A stretch of DNA of 64,000 nucleotides. Source: Dyella sp. M7H15-1. Its GTDB lineage: Bacteria > Pseudomonadota > Gammaproteobacteria > Xanthomonadales > Rhodanobacteraceae. Shown here piece by piece: positions 40,220 to 48,574 of this stretch. The number at the start of each line of letters is the position of its first letter. The first letter of the stretch is position 1. The position numbers and the translations under genes are program-made. The DNA is taken from the NCBI RefSeq assembly GCF_004114615.1, contig NZ_CP035300.1, positions 1,240,001-1,304,000 of the forward strand, written 5' to 3'. The notes beneath the pieces are model-generated. The model made no database searches. It saw only the letters and a program-made list of their open reading frames with translations, and was not told the origin of the DNA.

Positions 40220-41131
40220 ATGCCTATGCGCGCCGTCTGGTCATTCTGGAGCAAGCCATTCTTCGCCTTTAAAGGGCGCATCTGGCGCGAACCCGTGCAT
40301 CATCTGCTTGCATGGGGTCTATCGCTGCGGCTGGCGCGCCAGCACTATCCGGATACGATGCTGGTCACCGATGAAGCCGGTGCGGATTTGCTGGTGGATC
40401 GCCTGGGCCTTTCCTTCGCGCAAGTATCCACCGAACTGGAAAACCTGCGCCGCGCCGACGTCGGCTGGTGGGCCTTGGGAAAGCTCTACGCCTACAGCAT
40501 CCAGGACCGCCCGTTCGTCCACATCGACACCGATGTGTTTCTCTGGAAGGCTTTGCCAAGCCGACTGATTCAAACACCGGTGTTTGCGCAATGCCCCGAA
40601 GCGCATGCATTGGAGGAAGCCTGCGGTCCGCGCGATATGGAATGGGCGTTCGGCAAACATCAATTGGTGCTGCCGGCGGAATGGGAGTGGTACCGGTCGC
40701 AGCCTTATAACGGCTTTCGCGAGGAAAATTGCGGCATCCTGGGTGCGCAAAGGGTGGATTTCATCCGCTACTACGCGCAGCTTGCGCTGGATGTCGCCAT
40801 GAATCCCCGCAACTTGCCAGCGTGGACCGAACTGCCGCACAAATCCGGCTACAACATGATGATCGAGCAATTCTTGCTCGCAGCCTGCCTGGACTATCAC
40901 CGCTTTCATCCGGACTCGCCTTATCGCGGTGTGCACGCCCGCTATCTTTTTCCAAGCTGGAACGACGCGTTCGACCCGCAGAAAGCGGCCCGGGCCGGTT
41001 ATACGCATTTGCTAGGTGATGCGAAGCACAACGTGCTGGTGACACAACGCCTGGAACAACGCATGAAAAGCGAAGATCCGGCGTTCTATCGGCATTGTGT
41101 AGAACTGGACCGACGCAGCATGAGCGCGTGA
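40220..41131 (+). CDS. Glycosyltransferase-like protein (DUF6734-like) in eCIS locus
   Basis: A 303-residue soluble protein. The central HIDTDVFLWKAL contains a DxD motif after a beta strand, with the preceding YPDTMLVTDEAGADLL resembling the nucleotide-sugar-binding half of a GT-A glycosyltransferase. FREENCGILGAQRVDFIRYYA follows, as expected for an acceptor-side motif. It is encoded between structural genes and the DUF4157 cargo genes on the same strand, so it is probably part of the same transcription unit. It may modify particle proteins or be cargo. Function is inferred from the fold-like pattern only. Confidence 0.6.
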   Translation: MPMRAVWSFWSKPFFAFKGRIWREPVHHLLAWGLSLRLARQHYPDTMLVTDEAGADLLVDRLGLSFAQVSTELENLRRADVGWWALGKLYAYSIQDRPFVHIDTDVFLWKALPSRLIQTPVFAQCPEAHALEEACGPRDMEWAFGKHQLVLPAEWEWYRSQPYNGFREENCGILGAQRVDFIRYYAQLALDVAMNPRNLPAWTELPHKSGYNMMIEQFLLAACLDYHRFHPDSPYRGVHARYLFPSWNDAFDPQKAARAGYTHLLGDAKHNVLVTQRLEQRMKSEDPAFYRHCVELDRRSMSA

Positions 41132-41132
41132 C

Positions 41133-42614
41133 ATGCGCAGAAGCCCGTTCCGTCCGTCGCGTGACCTGATTCGCCCAGCATCGACCCTGGCGAAAAAGCC
41201 AGGCACGATCAGCGCCGCGCCACGACCGGCCTTACATGAACCACACGTGGCAACGCTGGGAGGCACGGCGACGCCTTCGCGGCTTGGCAGCATTCCGCTA
41301 TCGGCGCCCGGGGAACGCAGTATGGATACCGCCGAAGCGTCGCTGCCTGCACTGATCCGGCACGCCACCCGCACACCGGGCCAAGCACTGCCAAGCGGCG
41401 CGCGCCAGTCGTTCGGCCTGCGCCTGAATACGGACTTCAGCGATGTGCGCATCCACACCAGTGATAGCGCCGCCAGGGTCGCGCAAACCCTGCAGGCCCA
41501 GGCATTTACCGTCGGCCACGACATCGTGTTCGGCGCCGACCAGTATCGACCCGATTCGACCCAAGGCCAGCACCTGCTGGCGCACGAACTGGCACACGTG
41601 GCGCAACCCAAGCTGTCCGGCACACCGATGCTCAGCCACCCTGGCGACGCCAGCGAACGCGAGGCCGATCAGGCTGCGGATCAGGTGCTGCAGGGCGAAC
41701 ACGTCGCACCCAAGGCAACCGCCAGCGCGACCGTGCAACGCAGCCCGGCACCGGCGGCACAACACGCGACACAACCGCCACTCGGTGACCAGATGCTCAA
41801 CAACGCCTCGCCCTTTATGGCAGCAGCGCTCGGTTCCACCACACTGAGCGATTTCGATACCGGCAAGGCGGTGTTGAAACCGGCACATCTGAAAGAGTTG
41901 GGCAAGACCGCACACAACATCGAGCAACTTCTGCGCCAATACCCGCAATCCACGCTGACCATCATTGGCCACACCGATACGGTCGGCACCGAGGAACACA
42001 ACCTGCAACTCGGGCAACAGCGCGCCGACGCCACCGCCGATGCACTGAAGAGCCTGGGCGTGCCCGACGCCATCATGCACACCACCAGCGTTGGCGAAGG
42101 CGGAGCCCAAGCAGTCAAGACCAAGGACGAAATCCCCCATGCGCAGAACCGGCGGGTCGAGGTGCGCTTTGAACTCAAGGAAGGTTTCCATGCAAATTTG
42201 CTACCCAAACCAGAGGCCAGGGCGAAAGACAAACCGGTGGATTTTTTCGAGCACCCCAAGCCACGGATCGACCTCACATACCATCCGCCGCTAGGGCTGG
42301 AGAACAAACCTCCGCGCGTACTCGACGCCGCACTGAAGCCGCTACCGCCGGACCTGCGCAAACCGCAGGCGAACTCGGCGCTGGATATCGTCTGCAAGCA
42401 TGTGGTCGATCCGGTCATCGATACCGTCGCGCATGCCCTGCCCAAAGACGTTCGCGACAAGCTCAAGAGCGCGGCGCGCGACGGCGTAAAAACCGGCGTG
42501 GCGAAGATGGCGCGCATGGCGGCGGAAGGCGCCGGCCTGAAAGACCCGCAAGGATTGGACGCGATCGAGAAGGCGACCGAGGCCGCCATCCAGGAAAAGG
42601 GGCGCACGCCATGA
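41133..42614 (+). CDS. DUF4157 protein fused to OmpA peptidoglycan-binding domain
   Basis: A 493-residue protein. Residues about 70-175 are the eCIS-associated DUF4157 domain with HELAH (His151-Glu152...His155), a metallopeptidase-like motif. Residues about 235-350 form an OmpA C-terminal domain: FDTGKAVLKPAHLKELG, TIIGHTDTVGTEEHN and the NRRVEVRFE ending. The rest is a helical C-terminus. No signal peptide is visible, so the OmpA domain would meet peptidoglycan only if the protein is injected or the particle sits in the envelope. The gene starts 2 bp after the DUF6734-like gene. It is likely eCIS cargo or an adaptor. Confidence 0.85.
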   Translation: MRRSPFRPSRDLIRPASTLAKKPGTISAAPRPALHEPHVATLGGTATPSRLGSIPLSAPGERSMDTAEASLPALIRHATRTPGQALPSGARQSFGLRLNTDFSDVRIHTSDSAARVAQTLQAQAFTVGHDIVFGADQYRPDSTQGQHLLAHELAHVAQPKLSGTPMLSHPGDASEREADQAADQVLQGEHVAPKATASATVQRSPAPAAQHATQPPLGDQMLNNASPFMAAALGSTTLSDFDTGKAVLKPAHLKELGKTAHNIEQLLRQYPQSTLTIIGHTDTVGTEEHNLQLGQQRADATADALKSLGVPDAIMHTTSVGEGGAQAVKTKDEIPHAQNRRVEVRFELKEGFHANLLPKPEARAKDKPVDFFEHPKPRIDLTYHPPLGLENKPPRVLDAALKPLPPDLRKPQANSALDIVCKHVVDPVIDTVAHALPKDVRDKLKSAARDGVKTGVAKMARMAAEGAGLKDPQGLDAIEKATEAAIQEKGRTP

Positions 42615-42636
42615 TCAGTACGCAACACAAACAGTT

Positions 42637-42668
42637 CCCTCTCCCCGCGTGCCCCGGAGGGGAGAGGG
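42637..42668. repeat. REP-like hairpin between the DUF4157 genes
   Basis: CCCTCTCCCC (42637-42646) pairs with GGGGAGAGGG (42659-42668). The same CCCTCTCC/GGAGAGGG stem occurs at 48058 and 48186, so it belongs to a dispersed REP-like family. It interrupts the otherwise compact operon. Confidence 0.8.
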
Positions 42669-42740
42669 AGTTATCGCAACGCGGGGAAACCTCAATATCT
42701 GGATTCGTGCCATTTCAGCACGATGTAGTCGCGTGACGAC

Positions 42741-45700
42741 ATGGGCGCACCATCCGCCACCGCGATCAAAGGCCCTGCCCCACCGACCCGACAAGCCGCG
42801 CATGCACAGACCAAGGCCACGCCCAAGCCACACGCTGTCGCACACCTGCTACCGGAAACAGCCGCTCCAGTCGTAGCACCGCCCTCGTGCTCGGCGATAC
42901 CGGCCCTTGCACCGGGAGAAAGCACAGACCCAGGCAGCGATGACACACCGATCTTCCTGCAGCGCAAATGCGCGGCATGCGCGACGGAAGACGAGGAAGC
43001 GGTAAACGTCCAGCGCCAGATCTCCGTCATGCCGGAACCGCTCTGGCTACAGCGAAAATGCAGCCAATGCGAAAACGAGGAAGAACAGCAGACCGAGCTG
43101 CAGCGCAAGCCTTCCAACACTTCCATCACCCGCGCCTCGCAACATGAGCGACTGGTGCGCGAAGCGCTCGCTCGCAGCCAAGGCGAACCATTGTCGCCAC
43201 CCATACGCCTGCTGATGGAAAGCGCTTATAGCGTACGCTTGGACAACGTCCGCATTCATCACGACGCGCTAGCGCAACAGGCCAGCGACGCCGTGGCGGC
43301 ACACGCCTTCACCGTCGGGCAATCGATCTATTTCGCTGCGGGGCGCTATCAGCCCAACACGCGTAGCGGCCGTGAATTGCTCGCGCACGAACTGGCGCAC
43401 GTGGTGCAAAACCGCAACCCTGCGGCACCCGCGTCGACGCACAAGCGCGCCTTGCAAGTGAGCCAAGCGCAGGCGCCGGCGGAGATCGAGGCCGATGCAG
43501 CGGCCAAGGCGGTGATCGCGGGACGTCCCTTCCACGTGCGTGGCAGCGCGCAAGCCAGCCTGCATCGCAAGGAGAAGGATGCACTTGGGCAACTCGTCGA
43601 CTGGGGCAAGACCCGCATCGACGAGGCCGAATCGGCGGTGGCGACCGGTGTGGAGGACGTCGTCAAATACACCGGCGAGCAGGTGATGAAACTGCTGCGC
43701 AGCGTTGCACCCGAACTGGCGGCGATCATCGATGAAGGACCGGTGACCTTCGCCAAGCGCAAGGTTTCCGAGGCGCTGGATGCGCATCTTCCCGCTGCCA
43801 TGGGCGGATTCAGTGTCAGCGACATGGCCAAGGGAGTGACATCGTGGTTCAGCGAAGCGGGCAGCTTTATCAAAAACCTGCTGAAAGGCGATTCCGATGC
43901 ATGCAAGAGCTTCACTCACTTCATGCACACCTTGTCCGGTTACGTCGGCAAGCTGATTGATAATCCGGTGATCGATGCCATGACCGGTGCGCTCACCAAA
44001 GTCAACGATTTTGTCGTCAAACTGCTGAAGCTGATCGGCGAACCGCTATTCGATGGTTTGAAATCGGTTGTTTCCGGCGCATGGTCGGCGATCAAGAAAG
44101 TAGCCTCCACCCTTTCCGGCTGGTTCACCGCGGCGAAGAATGCATTGGGCGCGGCCTGGACCGAACTGATGAAACTGCTCGGCTTCGACGGCAGTAGCGA
44201 AGACGGCGTATGGAGCTGGATCAAGGAACAAGCCGGCAAGGTGTGGGACAGCATCAAGGCCGCCGTGGCGCCCGCACTGGAACCGCTGAAGAAAATCGCC
44301 TCGGTAGTGGCGCTGCTCACACCGATGGGTCAGATCCACGCCATCGTCAAGTACGGCCCGAAACTGGTGCAGGTGGTGCAATGGATCTGGAACAACGGAT
44401 TGTCGCCAGAAAAAATCCGCGAAGCACCCGCCGAAATACGCGGCATGCTGGAAAGTCTGCACAGTGGCGTAAGTGGCTTCAAAAACATCCTGAAGACCGG
44501 CCTGGACTGGCTGTCCGAAAAACTGTCCGCCCTTGGCGATGCCGTGTTGAACACGGCCAGCACAGTCACGGGACTGCCCCTGCTCAGCTTTGCGCACAAC
44601 CTGTTCAATGACGCGCGCAACGAATTGAACACCTTGGTCACCTATGTAAAGAAAGGCGCCGAGGATAGTTTCAAAGCCATTGTCGATGCGGAAGACAAGG
44701 CCGAGAAATTCATCGCACCCTACAAGGAAGTCATTTCCAGCCTGATCCTGGCGATAGCGTCGCCGCCGATGATTCCGGTGATCCTTGCCGGTTGGGGATG
44801 GCGTGCGTTGCCGCGCTGCGTGAAGGTACCGATCCTCGATTTCATTCTCGACATCGCGATCAAGGCGGTCGCCAAAATACCGGCGCTGCCTACGTTCGAT
44901 TTGCTCTGGCCGCTGCTGAAACCGGCGGTGCTCGGCTTCCTGGAAACCTTGCGCGCTGCCTCGGATGAGGTGAAGGAAAAAGTCTCCAACAAGCTGGCCA
45001 AACTGATCAGCGGCGCCAGTCCCGCCTTCCTGATCGCGTTTGTGAAAGGTTTTGCAAAAGGTGTGTGGGACGGCATCACCGATCCGATCAAAGCGATCCT
45101 GATGGTGCTCAACGGCCTGGATGCGGCCACCCAGTATTTGTTGAGCCTGGCCGGCATGGAAGACAAAGAGAAGTACAGCCGCTTCGACACCAGCGATGAA
45201 GTCGAGCTGGAAAAACAGGAGCCCGTGGTAGCGCAAAAGAAGTCGCTGGTTGCGGAGAAACCGGCGACGCAAGCCACACCTATGGCAGGTGGCGATCTCG
45301 CCGAAGTCACCCGCATGGCCAAGGATGCCGCGCAGGAATTGCAACCCGACGTAGACGTGGTGAAATCCGGTTTTTGGGACGCCGTGCAGGAGTACTTCAA
45401 CGGCGGCAGCATGAGTTTCACCGACATGACTCAGCGTCTGTCGGCGGCCTGGGACGCCGCCAAGGAAAAAATCCGCGCTGGCGGCGCGTGGCTGGCCTCG
45501 CAATTAATGCAATTCTTCGGCGGCAGCGGCGAAGGCGACGAAACCAAGGTCGGCGATCAGGTCGGCCAGCTCACCGGCAACCTTGTACTACAAGCGGTGC
45601 TCGACCTTGTCACTGCCGACACTTGGACGCTCGGCGGCCCCATCCTCAAGGCCATTGCCAAATTCATCAACTGGCCGATGGAGGCCATGGGCGAAGTCTT

Positions 45701-47402
45701 CAAACTCTTCAAGAGCCTCGGCAAGCTCCTGCTCGATGGCCTGAAGCGGTTGGGCTCGGCGATCAAGGAATCGGCCGGCGGCGCATTCCGCGCGGTATCC
45801 AAGGCCATCGGCCATATCGGCGAGAAGCTGATGGCCATGGGCGAACGCATCATCGGCAAGCTGGGCGGCAAGGCGGCGCGTGCTGAAAGCAAAGCGATTG
45901 GGGCATTGGAAAAACAAGCACTGGAAAAGGAAGGCGCGAAGCTGGGCGAGCACGAGGCCGCCAAGGTAACCGGCGCTGGCAAAGCCGTGGAAGGAAAACT
46001 TCCCGAAGCCAAGGCGCCGCATGAAGGTGAATTCAAACCTAAGCAATCCAGCGCAGGTGGTGAAGCCGCGACCAAGGCGGAGCGCGAAGCATCGGCCAAG
46101 GAAACCGGCCACATCGAAAGCAAAAAACTCTCCAAGCCCGAGCTGCACAACGAAACCGAAATGCTTTCCGAGCATCCCGGCATGCTGGAAGGCACGCCAC
46201 CAAACCGTCGTGCCAAGGTCGGTGAGCACGAATGGATCGAACAACCCATGGAAAACGGCAAATGCAGGTTCTGCCGCCATTCCAGTCCGGTTTGCGTGGA
46301 TACGCCGGAGTTGCGTACCGACGCCATGAAACACGCGGAAGAAGCTGCCGCGGATATGCGGAACAAGGCGCAACTCGCCGCCGACGAAGCTGCCGCCGCG
46401 CGTCAGAAAGCACTGGCACACCCTGATCTCAGCAAAGAAAACCGCGAACTGCTGGAGGCGCAGTTCAAGAACGCGAACGAACGCGCCAAGACAGCCCGTG
46501 AGGAGCTGTCTGCTGCCCAGAAGGAACGTGACAGTGTCAAGGGGATCTCCGGAAAGGCCGCGACCGAACAAAGGAAAGCAGCGAAGGCAAAAATCCAGCA
46601 GATGGAACGGGAGCTTGCTGCCGCCGAACATGATGCCGCTGCATCGCGCCGGCTTCTGGATGAACGCAAACAGATGTTCGCCAAGGCCGAAGAAGCCGAG
46701 GCACGCGCCGCGACCGCAGCGAACGAGGCCGGCAGAGTCGGCGCAGAGACTACCGAGCAGCGCACGCTGACCGACGCAGTAGAAAAAGCCGAGGAAAAGT
46801 TGCGGCAGTTGCACGAAAAAAACAAGCTCAGCAAATCATTCATGCGGCCAGTTTCCGGGGGAGAAATACTCCGTGCCGAGATGGAGCGCAATGCCGCCCT
46901 CAAAAAACTGCAGGATCGCGTCGAGAAATCGCTCGGACTTACCTCGGAGGTCGTTGACGATCTCCGCCGCAAGGCACCTTTTGGTGCTGCCGGTGGCGCC
47001 GAACGATTCCGCGACTTCCTGGACAGCATGGCCCCTGGAAGCAAGGGACCAGGCGGCAAGTATCGTGATTATGTGACCGGCCTGCTCCACGACACGAAAG
47101 ATCTGCACATCGACCATATCGTGCCCTTCAACGATATCGTGCGCATGCCTGGCTTCGCCAAGCTCAATCCCGACAACCGCCATATTCTCTTGGACCTGAA
47201 AGAAAACTTGGCCTATCTGGAAGGTAAACTGAATTCGTCCAAGCAGGAAAAATCGTTGGCACAATGGTTCGCGGGCAGAGCCGATCTGGTGAAAGCCCAA
47301 GGAGCGGGGCGCATCGGCGAATTGGCAAAAGTCGAGACCGATGCCAGACAAGCCCTGGAAAAGAAACTGCAGGAGCTGCTTGAGAAACAAGGTCCTCCAT
47401 GA
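42741..47402 (+). CDS. DUF4157 polymorphic toxin with C-terminal HNH nuclease
   Basis: 1553 residues, probably the main eCIS cargo. The N-terminus carries Cys motifs typical of DUF4157 proteins (LQRKCAACATEDEEA, LQRKCSQCENEEEQ). The DUF4157 domain covers about 140-225 with HELAH at 216-220. A long helical region with amphipathic segments runs from about 290 to 1100, interrupted by a Lys/Glu linker near 815-860. A possible zinc-binding cluster HEWIEQ...CRFCRHSSPVC is at 1163-1185, and a Lys/Ala/Glu coiled coil at 1195-1390. The nuclease at 1440-1520 has HIDHIVPFNDI and NRHILLDLKENL of the HNH/ββα-metal type. No signal peptide is present. The stop overlaps the next gene as ATGA, as in toxin-immunity pairs. 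Confidence 0.87.
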   Translation: MGAPSATAIKGPAPPTRQAAHAQTKATPKPHAVAHLLPETAAPVVAPPSCSAIPALAPGESTDPGSDDTPIFLQRKCAACATEDEEAVNVQRQISVMPEPLWLQRKCSQCENEEEQQTELQRKPSNTSITRASQHERLVREALARSQGEPLSPPIRLLMESAYSVRLDNVRIHHDALAQQASDAVAAHAFTVGQSIYFAAGRYQPNTRSGRELLAHELAHVVQNRNPAAPASTHKRALQVSQAQAPAEIEADAAAKAVIAGRPFHVRGSAQASLHRKEKDALGQLVDWGKTRIDEAESAVATGVEDVVKYTGEQVMKLLRSVAPELAAIIDEGPVTFAKRKVSEALDAHLPAAMGGFSVSDMAKGVTSWFSEAGSFIKNLLKGDSDACKSFTHFMHTLSGYVGKLIDNPVIDAMTGALTKVNDFVVKLLKLIGEPLFDGLKSVVSGAWSAIKKVASTLSGWFTAAKNALGAAWTELMKLLGFDGSSEDGVWSWIKEQAGKVWDSIKAAVAPALEPLKKIASVVALLTPMGQIHAIVKYGPKLVQVVQWIWNNGLSPEKIREAPAEIRGMLESLHSGVSGFKNILKTGLDWLSEKLSALGDAVLNTASTVTGLPLLSFAHNLFNDARNELNTLVTYVKKGAEDSFKAIVDAEDKAEKFIAPYKEVISSLILAIASPPMIPVILAGWGWRALPRCVKVPILDFILDIAIKAVAKIPALPTFDLLWPLLKPAVLGFLETLRAASDEVKEKVSNKLAKLISGASPAFLIAFVKGFAKGVWDGITDPIKAILMVLNGLDAATQYLLSLAGMEDKEKYSRFDTSDEVELEKQEPVVAQKKSLVAEKPATQATPMAGGDLAEVTRMAKDAAQELQPDVDVVKSGFWDAVQEYFNGGSMSFTDMTQRLSAAWDAAKEKIRAGGAWLASQLMQFFGGSGEGDETKVGDQVGQLTGNLVLQAVLDLVTADTWTLGGPILKAIAKFINWPMEAMGEVFKLFKSLGKLLLDGLKRLGSAIKESAGGAFRAVSKAIGHIGEKLMAMGERIIGKLGGKAARAESKAIGALEKQALEKEGAKLGEHEAAKVTGAGKAVEGKLPEAKAPHEGEFKPKQSSAGGEAATKAEREASAKETGHIESKKLSKPELHNETEMLSEHPGMLEGTPPNRRAKVGEHEWIEQPMENGKCRFCRHSSPVCVDTPELRTDAMKHAEEAAADMRNKAQLAADEAAAARQKALAHPDLSKENRELLEAQFKNANERAKTAREELSAAQKERDSVKGISGKAATEQRKAAKAKIQQMERELAAAEHDAAASRRLLDERKQMFAKAEEAEARAATAANEAGRVGAETTEQRTLTDAVEKAEEKLRQLHEKNKLSKSFMRPVSGGEILRAEMERNAALKKLQDRVEKSLGLTSEVVDDLRRKAPFGAAGGAERFRDFLDSMAPGSKGPGGKYRDYVTGLLHDTKDLHIDHIVPFNDIVRMPGFAKLNPDNRHILLDLKENLAYLEGKLNSSKQEKSLAQWFAGRADLVKAQGAGRIGELAKVETDARQALEKKLQELLEKQGPP

Positions 47403-48055
47403 CACAGAGTATTGTGCTCGACCATCGGCGCCTTATCGCCCAGTGCGCGTCCGAATACGACACCATGGCGCATTCGCTGTTGTCGCGCCTTAAAGCCTTG
47501 CACGAGCAAGGCCCTGCATTGAACCCCGGATCGCTGATCGATTTCGGCTGGTCGCTGTTGCAGATCCAAGCCCATCCGCAGCACTGGGTCGTTTGCGAGC
47601 CCGCTTACGATAGCGACCCCATCACCTGGCGGCCCGAGGTGAATGAAACACTATGGGTGATGCAACAACAAGCCACCCTGCTCGCCGAGCTAAACCTGGT
47701 ATCCGGCCAACGCACGCGTGGCGATCAATGGCTGTGGTTGCAACCGGATGCGCTGACTGCACCAGACGTCTATCTAAACCGCTCCGAACCTTCCCATGCA
47801 CAAGATAGCGGTTGGTATATCCGTGCCGATACAACGACAAACCAAAAGGGCGACTCGCGCGCACGCGCCATCATGGCCGGCACTCTGGCGAGATACAAAC
47901 CGGAATGGCTTGGCGTGCTGGCACTGCCGATCGGATGCCTGGCGCGCTTCGAACAAAATCACCTTACGGCGATCTTCGATGCGCGACAGCAGCGTATCTA
48001 TTCAACCCAAGCTAAACCCATCCGATTACACACATCCGAAACATCAGATGAGTGA
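47399..48055 (+). CDS. Probable immunity protein for the HNH toxin
   Basis: A 218-residue soluble protein starting inside the toxin stop codon (ATGA). The C-terminal half has DSGWYIRADT and PEWLGVLALPIGCLARFEQ, which resembles Imm33/DUF2185-type immunity domains. The N-terminal half has HPQHWVVCEPAYDSDPITWRPEVN. I infer immunity from the overlap, size and motif resemblance. A partial copy of residues around WVMQQQATLLAELNL occurs at 48491-48574. The 3' end contains one arm of an 18-bp inverted repeat. Confidence 0.7.
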   Translation: MTQSIVLDHRRLIAQCASEYDTMAHSLLSRLKALHEQGPALNPGSLIDFGWSLLQIQAHPQHWVVCEPAYDSDPITWRPEVNETLWVMQQQATLLAELNLVSGQRTRGDQWLWLQPDALTAPDVYLNRSEPSHAQDSGWYIRADTTTNQKGDSRARAIMAGTLARYKPEWLGVLALPIGCLARFEQNHLTAIFDARQQRIYSTQAKPIRLHTSETSDE

Positions 48056-48262
48056 CCCCCTCTCCCGGAGGGAGAGGGTGCCGGCAGGCGGGTGAGGATC
48101 CGGGCGAAGCGAGCGCTTTAGTTCCTGTGCATGTCGTTCTCGCACAAGTCTTTGTTTTCGCGCGCTGGCCGTACCCTCACCCCAGCCCCTCTCCCGGAAG
48201 GAGAGGGGTTCACGCCCTACTCACCCGGCCTGACATCGAAAAAAGATGTGTGTAATCGGATG
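48019..48262. repeat. 18-bp perfect inverted repeat flanking a REP pair
   Basis: 48019-48036 (CATCCGATTACACACATC) is exactly complementary to 48245-48262. The left arm lies in the last codons of the immunity gene. Between the arms are two REP-like hairpins in opposite orientation. Confidence 0.85.
48058..48208. repeat. REP-like pair after the eCIS locus
   Basis: Two hairpins: CCCTCTCC/GGAGAGGG at 48058-48078 and CCCCTCTCC/GGAGAGGGG at 48186-48208, each with GGTGAGG/CCTCACC-type flanks in opposite order. They match the hairpin at 42637 and probably act as the transcription or RNA-stability end of the locus. Confidence 0.8.
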
Positions 48263-48265
48263 AGC

Positions 48266-48327
48266 TAAGGATGTTCTGAACAATTCAGTTTTGGACGTCC
48301 AAAACTGAATTGTTCAGAGCATCCCTA
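48266..48327. repeat. 62-bp palindrome, probably two fused IS ends
   Basis: The sequence around the centre GGAC|GTCC is self-complementary for 31 bp on each side with two mismatches and no loop. Its outer part (AGGGATGCTCTGAA when read inward on the minus strand) resembles AAGGATGCTCTGA at 48868, the start of the IS5-type fragment. It may be two inverted IS termini joined after loss of the interior. Confidence 0.8.
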
Positions 48328-48490
48328 ACGAGGCAAAACAGGCATGTGAGGCAATACTCAATAAAATTCCGCATTCAAGACATTTGAATGCACATTGATG
48401 CCGGATCAATAAGTCCGCTTACCCGGACCACAAACATTCCAGTGCAATCGCATGCTTACGCATCAGCGCAAAGAACGCGCGGCGATTCCA

Positions 48491-48574
48491 TGGGTGATGC
48501 AACAACAAACCACCCTGCTCGCCGAGCTAAACCTGACATCCAGCCGGTACACGCGTGGCGATCACGCTCAGTAG
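48491..48574 (+). pseudogene. Partial duplicate of the immunity gene
   Basis: Translates as WVMQQQTTLLAELNLTSS then RYTRGDHAQ-stop, matching the immunity protein's WVMQQQATLLAELNLVSG, QRTRGDQW segment encoded near 47653. The match is strong over about 76 bp and stops abruptly on both sides. It is a remnant of a second immunity gene or of a duplication. Confidence 0.75.

Noticed and set aside
44046-45503. 485-codon open frame antisense inside the toxin gene
   Set aside because: Typical antisense artefact of high-GC codon bias. The plus-strand toxin is continuous.
18221-48055. Prophage or R-type tailocin interpretation of the tail-like genes
   Set aside because: An AAA+ ATPase, DUF4255 cap, PAAR, DUF4157 proteins and toxin-immunity genes are eCIS hallmarks. 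No capsid, terminase, holin, lysin or fibre genes are present.
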